Below, one piece after another: positions 1 through 6,950 of a stretch of 14,153 nt of DNA. Both the position numbers and the translations under genes were made by a program. Source of the DNA: Campylobacterales bacterium (GTDB lineage Bacteria > Campylobacterota > Campylobacteria > Campylobacterales > QNZT01); NCBI GenBank assembly GCA_027055005.1, contig JALUNR010000040.1, positions 1-14,153 on the forward strand, in the 5' to 3' direction. The notes below the pieces were generated by a model that worked only from the letters and a program-made list of their open reading frames with translations, did not search any database and was not told the DNA's origin. Numbering within the stretch: position 1 is the first letter of the stretch; every line of letters begins with the position of its first letter.

Positions 1-52
1 CATCAGCAAATACAAAAGTACTAATTGTTAAAAATATTGCAATTTTTTTCAT
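1..52 (-). CDS. Start of an exported protein in the nir cluster (truncated by the window edge)
   Basis: Only the first 17 codons are present, reading MKKIAIFLTISTFVFAD. This is a short lysine start, a hydrophobic stretch and an alanine that could precede a signal peptidase cut, so the product is probably periplasmic. The ATG is preceded by AAGG at a reasonable distance and lies 15 bp after the nirF stop, so it is probably co-transcribed with nirF. By position it could be a small cytochrome c or another heme d1 assembly protein, but the visible residues do not identify it. Confidence 0.7.
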   Translation of the reverse strand, partial: MKKIAIFLTISTFVFAD

Positions 53-67
53 AAGACAACCTTAAAG

Positions 68-1168
68 TTATTTTTTATCTGTACTTTTATATATAAATAT
101 ACCAGATGGTTTTTTTACTTGATAGATTTCTCTCTCTTTAAACCAACCTTTTGTATCTATAACATCAACTTCATTTGCTCCATTTACAGATACATATAAA
201 GATGGATATTCAGTTGACCATCTTATATGTAAAACTTTGCCTTTGAAATGAAATGTTTTTATAACTTTAAGAGTTTTTGTATCTATTATTTGAATATATG
301 GAAAATCTTTACCACTGAAAGTTACTGCTATATACCTTTGGTCAGGACTCAAAGAGGTAAAAACTGGTAAGCCTTGTACTTTTATATTTTTTAGAAAATT
401 AAATTTTTTATCATATACCATTACTGCATTATTTCCAACAGCTGGTATGAAAGTTTTATCTCTACTTAATGACCAAAATCCAAAATGAGGTATTTTTAAA
501 ACAGGTTTATTTCCATCACCTGTAACAGGAATTAATTTATATGTCATTTTATCTAAGTTGATAACTCCAAAACCCTTTGTCAAGAAAAACCCTACTATAT
601 AAGTTTTGCCTTGTATCATAGCATCAAATGGCATTTTTCCTACTTTAAACTCTTTTTCAAGTTTGAATTTAGGTTTAGCTTTTCCATAGTTTATATCTTT
701 ATAAATACTTACTTTATCATTGTCCATTTGTGCAAAAATAAGTTTGTTTTTGTATATCTTAATACCAACATTTTTAGAACCAGTTTTAATCTTTTGGAGA
801 GGTTTTAGATTTCTATCTAGTATATCTACACTTTTATCATCATAATTTGCAACAGCTACAAAGTTTTTACCTATAACAAAACCTATAGCCGATTTGCTTG
901 TTTTATATTCTGCTTCTTTTTTTTCAGTTTTTGGATTAAATTTTACAATATATCCATCACGACTAATCAAGTAGCCATCATTTCCATAAAACTTTATGAC
1001 ACCATGGTTCATATTATGCATATTTCTCATATGCCTTTTAGCTAAGCCATCTTCTATAACAGCAACTGATTGAGATTCTCTTTCTACAACGAAAAATTTT
1101 TCTTTTGCATCAAGAGATGCAGTAAAAAATATCGAAACAATAAATAAAATGGAGAGTAAAAACTTCAT
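68..1168 (-). CDS. nirF: NirF-like heme d1 biosynthesis protein
   Basis: This 366-residue protein resembles NirF, a periplasmic propeller protein related to the d1 domain of cytochrome cd1. NirF is required for heme d1 formation and binds the d1 precursor; its exact chemistry is unsettled. Residues 1-21 form a signal peptide with no lipobox cysteine, unlike the lipoprotein form reported in Pseudomonas. The mature start FVVERESQSVAVIE matches the first blade seen in NirF proteins, and NMNHGVIKF with SRDGYIVKF follows; His55 is a candidate heme d1 ligand. No CxxCH is present, which separates it from NirS and NirN. The ATG has AAAGGA six bases upstream. It lies 70 bp after the pentaheme cytochrome gene, and that gap holds its own Fnr-type promoter. 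NirF is favoured because of the N-terminal motifs and the nirS neighbour; a diverged d1-like protein of other function is the alternative. Confidence 0.8.
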   Translation of the reverse strand: MKFLLSILFIVSIFFTASLDAKEKFFVVERESQSVAVIEDGLAKRHMRNMHNMNHGVIKFYGNDGYLISRDGYIVKFNPKTEKKEAEYKTSKSAIGFVIGKNFVAVANYDDKSVDILDRNLKPLQKIKTGSKNVGIKIYKNKLIFAQMDNDKVSIYKDINYGKAKPKFKLEKEFKVGKMPFDAMIQGKTYIVGFFLTKGFGVINLDKMTYKLIPVTGDGNKPVLKIPHFGFWSLSRDKTFIPAVGNNAVMVYDKKFNFLKNIKVQGLPVFTSLSPDQRYIAVTFSGKDFPYIQIIDTKTLKVIKTFHFKGKVLHIRWSTEYPSLYVSVNGANEVDVIDTKGWFKEREIYQVKKPSGIFIYKSTDKK

Positions 1169-1187
1169 ATTTTTCCTTTAGTAAAAT

Positions 1188-1236
1188 TAGAAATATTGTA
1201 CTGAAATTATTTGGAAAATTGGTTGATATTTGTCAA
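1188..1236 (-). promoter_or_regulatory. Predicted Fnr-type class II promoter of nirF
   Basis: On the minus strand TTGACAAATATCAA (1236-1223) matches TTGAT-N4-ATCAA with one mismatch. Exactly 22 bp further is TACAAT (1200-1195), and the expected start is an A near 1188. The box centre is then at -41.5, where an Fnr-family dimer contacts RNA polymerase in class II activation. The napA and nirS promoters have the same spacing. The untranslated leader would be about 19 nt and holds the nirF ribosome binding site. The start site is inferred, not measured. Confidence 0.65.
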
Positions 1237-1238
1237 AT

Positions 1239-2348
1239 TCAATCTTTTTTTATCGTGATAGTCTTTATAAGAGAAGGAGTTAATAACTTTTTATCTTTTA
1301 AACCTATAGCTTTAGCGCAATCACTTTTTGCTAATTGCACATAAAGTGAGATTTTTATTATATCTCCTTTTTCTAAATGAGGAATATTATAAATAAGAGT
1401 TTTAAGTTCTTTTGCATTTAAATTATAAGCTTTACTTTCTGTTGCAGTTGCTGGTACTACAATTTTTTTACCATCTTTCTTGAAACTGTATGAAAAATAA
1501 GCTTGTTTATCTTCACTTGGTTTATTCTTATAATTTTGCCAGATAGTTTTTCCTCTTTCTTTTATAATTATTTTTAAAAATTTTGCTCTTGCTGGTTGAA
1601 TTATTAGAGGATGGGGCATTTTGTTTATAAGAATAATTTTTAGTTTATTATTTTGTATTGTTGCATTTATATCAACTCCTTTTTTTCTAAATTCTTTGTC
1701 ATGGATACCTAAAAATTTATGACTAGCATGATATCTACGAGAGCGTTTATTCATTTTTTCTGCACCACCTTCAATTTTTGGCATATGACATTTTATACAT
1801 TCCAGTGAGTTTTGATCTTTTGCCATAGCTGTAAAGATAGTTGTATTATTATCATTTAATTTATGAGAATGACAACCTGTACACACAACTTTTGCATATA
1901 TAGGATTGGAAGATGAAGTATGTTTATCATTTTCATCAGGATTTGTTAATCTTCCATAAAGTGTAGGCTTATAATTTTCTGCTTGTCTAGCTTTTATATT
2001 AATATTATGTTTATGAGCTTTTTTTACATAAGCGATAGTATGACAAAAGTAGCAGGATATAGCATCTGTTTGAGTTTTATTGTTTTTATCTGGTCTGGCT
2101 TTTCCACTTACCAAATCTTTTAAGTTATTTGCCATTGGCATATGACATACTGCACATTCATATTTTTTAGAATTTGCTTTATTAGCTACTTTCCTATGTA
2201 ATTCATCGGTAAAATAATTTTTAGAATGCATTGAACTTTGAAATTCATTATAAATATTTTCATGACACTCACTACAAGACTTGTTGTCTAAATATTTAGA
2301 ATAAACTAAAGTAACTATTACATAAAAAAGTAAAATAAAAATTTTCAA
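1239..2348 (-). CDS. Exported pentaheme cytochrome c of the nir cluster
   Basis: This 369-residue protein has a signal peptide (about residues 1-17) and five CxxCH heme sites at residues 25, 65, 99, 156 and 184. A His-rich segment, RYHASHKFLGIHD, near 206-217 can supply axial ligands. About residues 225-369 are heme-free and look like a beta-sandwich, with NKMPHPLIIQPAR near 242-254. A similar His-Pro-Arg pattern follows the heme domain in several multiheme cytochromes of sediment bacteria. No CxxCK site is visible, so it is not NrfA. I do not recognise a named family. By position it may carry electrons to NirS or act on a nitrogen oxide; both are inference. The start is TTG at 2348, because an in-frame TGA lies two codons upstream and AGGA sits at normal spacing. 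The gene follows nirS after about 50 bp that contain a strong hairpin. Confidence 0.8.
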   Translation of the reverse strand: MKIFILLFYVIVTLVYSKYLDNKSCSECHENIYNEFQSSMHSKNYFTDELHRKVANKANSKKYECAVCHMPMANNLKDLVSGKARPDKNNKTQTDAISCYFCHTIAYVKKAHKHNINIKARQAENYKPTLYGRLTNPDENDKHTSSSNPIYAKVVCTGCHSHKLNDNNTTIFTAMAKDQNSLECIKCHMPKIEGGAEKMNKRSRRYHASHKFLGIHDKEFRKKGVDINATIQNNKLKIILINKMPHPLIIQPARAKFLKIIIKERGKTIWQNYKNKPSEDKQAYFSYSFKKDGKKIVVPATATESKAYNLNAKELKTLIYNIPHLEKGDIIKISLYVQLAKSDCAKAIGLKDKKLLTPSLIKTITIKKD

Positions 2349-2364
2349 CTGTCATCCTATAAAA

Positions 2365-2392
2365 TTTACTCCCCCTAAGAAGGGAGAGTAAA
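2365..2392 (-). terminator. Hairpin between nirS and the pentaheme cytochrome gene
   Basis: A near-perfect inverted repeat has 12-base arms (2365-2376 and 2381-2392) around a 4-base loop. Its only non-Watson-Crick pair becomes a G-U wobble in minus-strand RNA. In that RNA the stem begins 6 nt after the nirS stop and is followed by only four U residues. It could be a leaky intrinsic terminator or a 3'-end stabiliser of nirS mRNA. Either would give more nirS than downstream transcript. No Fnr box was seen between it and the next gene. Confidence 0.65.
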
Positions 2393-2398
2393 AATATA

Positions 2399-4141
2399 TT
2401 AAGCACCAGGAACTTTTTGTCTGTGCTCAACAGAGTATGTAAATGTAGGAGTAGTTAAGTTTTCAATATATTTGATAAACTTACCTGTCTTAGCATCATA
2501 GATACCAATTCTTCCTGTTGTCCACTCACTAATCATAGTCCATTTACCATGATTTGCAGGTTCTGCATGAAGTAGTCTAGGTTGAACAGGATTTTTAACT
2601 ACTGGACCTATTTTTGTAGGCATTGGCATAATTTTTTCTTTTCCAAATGCTTTTTCATTTACAGCAACTTTTTCATGTTGAGTTGCATCCCAAGTTTGAA
2701 GCACTTTGTTTGTATGTGCATCTATCAATTTACCTTGTTTTTTACCAACTTCGATGATTCTATCAGTTTCAAGAGTTTCTTTGTTGATTAGATAAACTTT
2801 ATTGTAATTAGCTGGTTTTCCAAGCACACAATCAGACCAAATATATGGTGTATGTTCACTTGTTCCAACAAATAATCCACCACCTGCAGTTTTGATTTTT
2901 TTCACTACTTTCCAACCTGGTGATGTCCAAATAACTACAGAACCAAAGTTCATAGAGTTTGTAGCATTTAATTGTTTACCCATTTTTTTGTTAAACCAAG
3001 ATGATCCTTGTCCTGGATGTGGTTTAGATTTTTTACCTGTAAATACTCTTGCTGCAAGTTTTTTAGTTTTTAGATCAACGATACCCATCAAATCACTTCC
3101 TTGAGAAGCCACTTGAACATATCTACCATAATCTGGACCTTTATTTTCATTTAAAAATGCATCATGAAGAACTCTACCAATTTTTGGAACATCTCCAACT
3201 ATTGGGAAGTTTGGTTTAGAGTAATCTACTATATAAACATGTCCTGCATCTTTAAGTGCAAATGAGAAATAAGGACCATAAGGAGTATCAGCTATATATG
3301 CCACACGACTAGGTTCTATTTGCCCATCCATATTAATTACACGACTTGTATCATATGCTTTTAATGGCTCTAGTGTATGTGCATCACAAAGTACTGCACC
3401 ACCTGGGTTATAATCACCAGCCATTACATATTTACCGTTTGGACTAACTGCCAAACCACGAGATTCTTGTCCTACTTGTGCCATTGCCAATGCTGGTTGT
3501 CCTGGAGCTCCAATATCAAACATGGTCAATCTTCCAGAACGGCTAATAGAATAAGCATATCTAGGATTAGCTTTATTTGTTACAGTAACATGTACTGCAA
3601 ATCCAGCTTTATGACGACTTAAAACCTTACCTGTTGTTGAATCTATAAAATCAACTAATGATGCATCTCTTTCTGTTGCAAATGTAATATTCTTAACATT
3701 TGCAACTTGAGCACCTTTATAATTAAGTTTACCATCTTTACCTACTGGATACTTTTTAGCTAAAGCATCTACATCTGCTAACTTAGTATAAGACTTTTTA
3801 ATTTTTTTCAAATCAAGTTTAAGTTCAACAGTATTTTTCCAGTCCATTAGCCAATCAACCATACCAGCTGCATCATCTTTACTAAATTTTGAACTCCAAG
3901 CTGGCATTGCTGTGTTTTCTCTACCATTTAAGATAGTATTTACTAGCATTTGATGTTCTTTTTTCTTTAGAGCCTTTGGTCTTAAATCAGCTCCAACACC
4001 ACCTTGGTGGATTGGACCATGACAACCCTGACACTCTTTTTCATAAACTTTTGCAAAGTTCATCTTTGAAGTACCAGCTTGTGCTATAGTTGCAACTAAA
4101 AGTGAACTAGCAACTAAACCTAATACATTACCTACTTTCAT
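2399..4141 (-). CDS. nirS: Cytochrome cd1 nitrite reductase (NO-forming), NirS-like
   Basis: The 580-residue periplasmic enzyme is predicted to reduce nitrite to nitric oxide. Residues 1-22 are a signal peptide ending AQA. The cytochrome c domain has CQGCH at 37-41 and a likely axial Met79 in NTAMPAW. From about 150 onward is the eight-bladed d1 propeller. Three histidines match Pseudomonas NirS by motif: His184 in GFAVH (proximal d1 ligand), and His326 in VLHDAFL and His375 in KPHPGQG (the distal active-site pair). The C-terminus (TPTFTYSVEHRQKVPGA) and the residues after His184 differ from the Pseudomonas protein as I recall it, so this is a diverged branch. The related NirN, a dihydro-heme d1 dehydrogenase, is the main alternative. 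The HPGxG motif and the strong dedicated promoter favour NirS. AAGGAGG lies just before the ATG. It is separated from the nap operon by about 140 bp holding its own Fnr-type promoter. Confidence 0.85.
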   Translation of the reverse strand: MKVGNVLGLVASSLLVATIAQAGTSKMNFAKVYEKECQGCHGPIHQGGVGADLRPKALKKKEHQMLVNTILNGRENTAMPAWSSKFSKDDAAGMVDWLMDWKNTVELKLDLKKIKKSYTKLADVDALAKKYPVGKDGKLNYKGAQVANVKNITFATERDASLVDFIDSTTGKVLSRHKAGFAVHVTVTNKANPRYAYSISRSGRLTMFDIGAPGQPALAMAQVGQESRGLAVSPNGKYVMAGDYNPGGAVLCDAHTLEPLKAYDTSRVINMDGQIEPSRVAYIADTPYGPYFSFALKDAGHVYIVDYSKPNFPIVGDVPKIGRVLHDAFLNENKGPDYGRYVQVASQGSDLMGIVDLKTKKLAARVFTGKKSKPHPGQGSSWFNKKMGKQLNATNSMNFGSVVIWTSPGWKVVKKIKTAGGGLFVGTSEHTPYIWSDCVLGKPANYNKVYLINKETLETDRIIEVGKKQGKLIDAHTNKVLQTWDATQHEKVAVNEKAFGKEKIMPMPTKIGPVVKNPVQPRLLHAEPANHGKWTMISEWTTGRIGIYDAKTGKFIKYIENLTTPTFTYSVEHRQKVPGA

Positions 4142-4193
4142 ATATCCTCCTTAAAATATTTTCCCCATCACCCATATACAACCTACATAAAAA

Positions 4194-4209
4194 TCTGCCA
4201 AATTGCAGA
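4194..4209 (-). other. Small hairpin in the nirS leader
   Basis: In the predicted nirS leader of about 85 nt, 5-base arms TCTGC and GCAGA flank a 6-base loop. The stem is short and could be chance in AT-rich DNA. It lies about 17 nt after the predicted transcript start and well upstream of the ribosome binding site. Confidence 0.25.
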
Positions 4210-4225
4210 AAAGTATATAGAAGTA

Positions 4226-4274
4226 TAAACATATTATAATATAAAAAAACAAGGCAAATCTTGATTTGTATCAA
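4226..4274 (-). promoter_or_regulatory. Predicted Fnr-type class II promoter of nirS
   Basis: The minus strand carries TTGATACAAATCAA (4274-4261), a full match to TTGAT-N4-ATCAA. A perfect TATAAT (4238-4233) follows after 22 bp. The expected start is an A near 4226, putting the box centre at -41.5. The box lies only 6 bp after the stop of the siroheme decarboxylase gene, so nirS can be transcribed independently of nap. The first bases after the box, GATTTGC, resemble GATTTAC after the napA box. The box and its flanks form a 7-bp inverted repeat, so nap read-through RNA could fold here. Confidence 0.75.
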
Positions 4275-4280
4275 GAAATA

Positions 4281-5288
4281 TTATAAATATTTTTCTTCCC
4301 AGTTATCAAACTCTTGACTAAAATATTTTATTCTTACCTTTTTAAACTCTCTTGTTGAATATAGCTCTTTTTTGTCAAAAAACTCTATCTCATTTGCTAT
4401 ATCATTTATATGTGAAGTTGTTTCATCTTTGTTTTTTCCATGAACCATAGTAAAGAGGTTATATTTCCAATTTGGATACTTTGGTCTTATATAGCAGTGG
4501 CTAACAGCACTAAATGAGGCTGCTTTTTCTCCTATCTCATTTGCTTTGTTTTTATCTATATCCCAAGCTACCATAGCATTTGCATTAAATCCTGCTTTTC
4601 TATGGTTTAAGATAGCTGCAAATCTCCTCATAACACCTGCATCTTTTAAAAGATTCAGTGTTTTAAAAAGTTCATCATAAGAGATGTTTAACTCATCTAT
4701 TACAGTTTTGAAAGGCTCAGACTCTATTGGAAGGTCATATTGAGTCTTTTCTATGATTTTTAAAATTTTTGGAGTTAGTTCTATATCTCTATATGATTTT
4801 TTACTAACTTTTTCTTTTTTATCTGTTTTTCCAGTTGTGTCTAGTTTTACTGAAATTTTAAACATTTTTAAAGTTGGTAGAAGTATAGCTTCTTTTGCAT
4901 TTGCTTTTTGGTTTAGTATATCAACAGTTTTTTCAAGTCCAAGTTTGCTATTTGGAGAAACTGCTATTGTAAACCAAATATTAAACTCATGATTTCTCTC
5001 ATAGTTATGAGAAACTCCTGGATGTGAGTTTATTACTTCTACTGCTTTATCTATATCTTTTTTATCAACTCTAAAAGCTACTAAAGAGGATTTATATCCG
5101 AGTCTTTTTGTATCAAAGATAGGGGAGATTTGTCTAATGATAGAGTTCTCTTTTTCCTCTTTTAATATTTTTAATACTTCTTTCTCACTAGCACCAAGTT
5201 TTTTCCCTAAATCTTCAAATGGTTTATAGGTTAATGGAAAATCCTTTTGTATCAAAGAGAGTAGGGAGTTTGTAAAATCCTCTCTCAT
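4281..5288 (-). CDS. nirDL: Two-module siroheme decarboxylase, NirDL/AhbAB type
   Basis: This 335-residue cytoplasmic protein contains two Lrp/AsnC-like modules, each about twice-repeated in separate subunits elsewhere. The first (about 1-150) has a winged-helix start and the signature GVSHNYERNHEFNIWFT near 91-107. The second (about 170-335) has GVMRRFAAILNHRKAGF near 218-234 and VSHCYIRP...WKYNLFTMVHG near 262-284. These are the motifs of NirD/L/G/H and AhbA/B, which decarboxylate siroheme to didecarboxysiroheme on the way to heme d1 or, in other organisms, heme. With nirS next door, heme d1 is the likely end product. The first module looks AhbA-like and the second AhbB-like, so one polypeptide may form the whole enzyme. 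It overlaps the napD stop by one base (TAATG) and has no good Shine-Dalgarno, implying translational coupling to napD. Despite the DNA-binding-like fold it is probably not a regulator. Confidence 0.85.
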   Translation of the reverse strand: MREDFTNSLLSLIQKDFPLTYKPFEDLGKKLGASEKEVLKILKEEKENSIIRQISPIFDTKRLGYKSSLVAFRVDKKDIDKAVEVINSHPGVSHNYERNHEFNIWFTIAVSPNSKLGLEKTVDILNQKANAKEAILLPTLKMFKISVKLDTTGKTDKKEKVSKKSYRDIELTPKILKIIEKTQYDLPIESEPFKTVIDELNISYDELFKTLNLLKDAGVMRRFAAILNHRKAGFNANAMVAWDIDKNKANEIGEKAASFSAVSHCYIRPKYPNWKYNLFTMVHGKNKDETTSHINDIANEIEFFDKKELYSTREFKKVRIKYFSQEFDNWEEKYL

Positions 5289-5647
5289 TAGTTTACTATA
5301 TCTTTTTTTCTAAGATCTCCATTATATACAATATCTTCAGCTCTTAGACTATCATCATTTAGCATAGCAGGAACTGGATCTTGGTTTTCAAGTTTTTTTA
5401 TCTCACGATCTAGTTCATCTTCAGAGTAGCTCATCATCATCTCTGCACTTATAACATGTTCTAAAGATTGTACTATTTTTAGATTTCTTATCTCATCGTC
5501 TACACTCTCACCCTCTACCGTAACTATAATTTTGCCCTTTTCTTTATCATGAAAGTGATAATCACAAAAAGAAGCATTTTGTAAAACTTCTAAAACATTA
5601 TCTACAAACTCTGGTTTTACTTGTACTACGATACTTGAAATATTCAT
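5288..5647 (-). CDS. napD: NapD, chaperone for NapA export
   Basis: NapD is a small cytoplasmic protein that binds the twin-arginine signal of NapA and holds it back until the molybdenum cofactor is loaded. Residues 1-80 of this 119-residue protein carry the family pattern: NISSIVVQVKPE at the start, a central FHDKEKGKIIVTVEG strand and a following VISAEMMMSYSED. About 35 residues beyond that form a charged tail not needed for the ferredoxin-like fold. The start overlaps the napL stop as ATGA, and AAGGGA precedes it. The last base of the stop codon overlaps the siroheme decarboxylase start. Confidence 0.88.
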   Translation of the reverse strand: MNISSIVVQVKPEFVDNVLEVLQNASFCDYHFHDKEKGKIIVTVEGESVDDEIRNLKIVQSLEHVISAEMMMSYSEDELDREIKKLENQDPVPAMLNDDSLRAEDIVYNGDLRKKDIVN

Positions 5648-6609
5648 TTTTTTCCCTTTTTATTTAGTTTCCATATAAGGATTGTATTATCATCCCCTGC
5701 TGCAATAATAGTGTTTTCATCTTTAAAAATTATTTTATTTACTTTAGATTCAAGTCCTTTGAGTCTAGCTAAATTTTCTTTTGAAAACAAATCATAAATA
5801 CTTATTGAGTTATCTTCATCCATAGCAAAAGCTACTTTTTTATCACTTGGACTAAGAGCAGTTGCATATATAAAAAAATTTCCTTTAAAGTAACCATTGC
5901 TATCAGTTAAAAGATTGTAGTATGCTCCTCTTCTATCTTTTCCCGCACAAACTACAAAATCTTTTTTAAAATCTATCGCAAAAACATTATCAAGATTTTG
6001 CCCTTTTAGAGTTTTTAAAACTTTTCCTGTTTTTGTATCTATTATATAGTTTATACCACTTTCATTTGCAAAAGCAGCTTTTGTTCTATCTTTATTTAGT
6101 GCAAAATCAGAGAATTTTGATTCACTTAATTGTTTTGTATAAATATACTTTTTATTTGGTATATCATAAAGTGAAACTTCATTTCCTAAAAAACCAAAAA
6201 GTAGATGATCTTTATCTATAAATTTTAATTTTACAATCATCTTCTTATCTTTATGAGTGATGATTTTTTTTGTTTGGTTATTTTCATTTAACCAAACATT
6301 TGTATATCCACCAATACCACTATCACTTAAAAATGCATATCTTCCATCAAGATAATCTAAACTGGCAACTCTAGTATGAATAGTATCTCCCATAAAATCT
6401 TTTATATCTGGAAGTTGGATTTTTTTAGTTATCTTTTTCTCTTTTAAGTTATATACTTCTAACTTTCCACTATCAGTTCCTACTATGAGGTTATCACCTG
6501 ATAAAATCATATCTTTTACTCCACCATCTACTTTAATTGATACTGCTGGAGAAATATCTTTTGCAAAAATAAAAATAGTTAGGGATATAAGTAGTATAAA
6601 AATTTTCAT
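5644..6609 (-). CDS. napL: NapL, periplasmic beta-propeller protein of the nap operon
   Basis: This 321-residue protein has a signal peptide (MKIFILLISLTIFIFAK) and WD40-like repeats, for example SISIYDLFSKENLARLKG and the final ENTIIAAGDDNTILIWKL. It matches NapL by position and architecture; NapL occurs in the nap operons of Campylobacterota. Its role is not settled, and in Wolinella and Campylobacter it is accessory rather than catalytic. No heme-binding CxxCH or other cofactor motif is visible. The gene starts within the stop of the upstream 114-residue gene (ATGA overlap), lacks a clear Shine-Dalgarno of its own, and ends in an ATGA overlap with napD, so it is translationally coupled on both sides. 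Confidence 0.82.
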   Translation of the reverse strand: MKIFILLISLTIFIFAKDISPAVSIKVDGGVKDMILSGDNLIVGTDSGKLEVYNLKEKKITKKIQLPDIKDFMGDTIHTRVASLDYLDGRYAFLSDSGIGGYTNVWLNENNQTKKIITHKDKKMIVKLKFIDKDHLLFGFLGNEVSLYDIPNKKYIYTKQLSESKFSDFALNKDRTKAAFANESGINYIIDTKTGKVLKTLKGQNLDNVFAIDFKKDFVVCAGKDRRGAYYNLLTDSNGYFKGNFFIYATALSPSDKKVAFAMDEDNSISIYDLFSKENLARLKGLESKVNKIIFKDENTIIAAGDDNTILIWKLNKKGKK

Positions 6610-6950
6610 GATAGTAACTTTTCTATTGTTTTTAAAACTTCTTCTTCTATTTCCTCTTCACTTTTTGTACTATAAACTCCATATAAATCTATCTCATCAT
6701 TTATAAAGTTTTCAAATATTTCTAAAGATTCTAGCTTTGATATGAGTTCATTCATCTTTTTTTCTCCCAATACATTTTGAACTCTTTCATTTATATATAT
6801 TAGATAATTGTATTCATCAGGATTAAATATATCAAATTCATCTGTATCTTCATCATCATAATTAATATCGACGGTGATTAAAAATCTTTTTTCATTTATT
6901 TCTTCGTCTATTTTTGATAAAAGATTTGGATATTTATTTTTCAAGTTCAT
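6606..6950 (-). CDS. Unrecognised acidic protein encoded inside the nap operon
   Basis: I do not recognise this 114-residue protein. About 30 residues are Asp or Glu against about 12 Lys/Arg, with a very acidic stretch near 28-46 (DINYDDEDTDEFDIFNPDE) and another near 96-103. It has no signal peptide, no membrane segment and no cysteine, so it should be a soluble cytoplasmic protein; the C-terminal half looks helical. It is probably a real gene: a strong AAGGAG precedes the ATG, it overlaps the end of napF by 17 bases, and its stop overlaps the napL start (ATGA). The usual Campylobacterota order has napL directly after napF, so this is an insertion in the operon or a lineage-specific member. 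A role in NapA or Fe-S protein maturation is a guess from position only. Confidence 0.75.
   Translation of the reverse strand: MNLKNKYPNLLSKIDEEINEKRFLITVDINYDDEDTDEFDIFNPDEYNYLIYINERVQNVLGEKKMNELISKLESLEIFENFINDEIDLYGVYSTKSEEEIEEEVLKTIEKLLS

Noticed and set aside
1239..2348. Calling the pentaheme cytochrome NrfA or NapC/NrfH
   Set aside because: There is no CxxCK heme site as in NrfA, and no N-terminal membrane-anchored four-heme layout as in NapC/NrfH.
2399..4141. Calling the cd1 protein NirN
   Set aside because: The HPGxG motif with His375, together with His326, and its position behind a strong dedicated promoter fit NirS better; NirN is kept as an alternative.
4142..4190. Possible upstream reading frames in the nirS leader (an ATG-TAG pair and a 15-codon frame that overlaps the nirS start)
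   Set aside because: No Shine-Dalgarno precedes either, and short frames are expected by chance; a leader peptide cannot be supported.
4281..5288. Reading the Lrp-like protein as a transcription regulator
   Set aside because: The paired VSHxY and YNxxFT signatures are those of siroheme decarboxylases, and it sits next to nirS.
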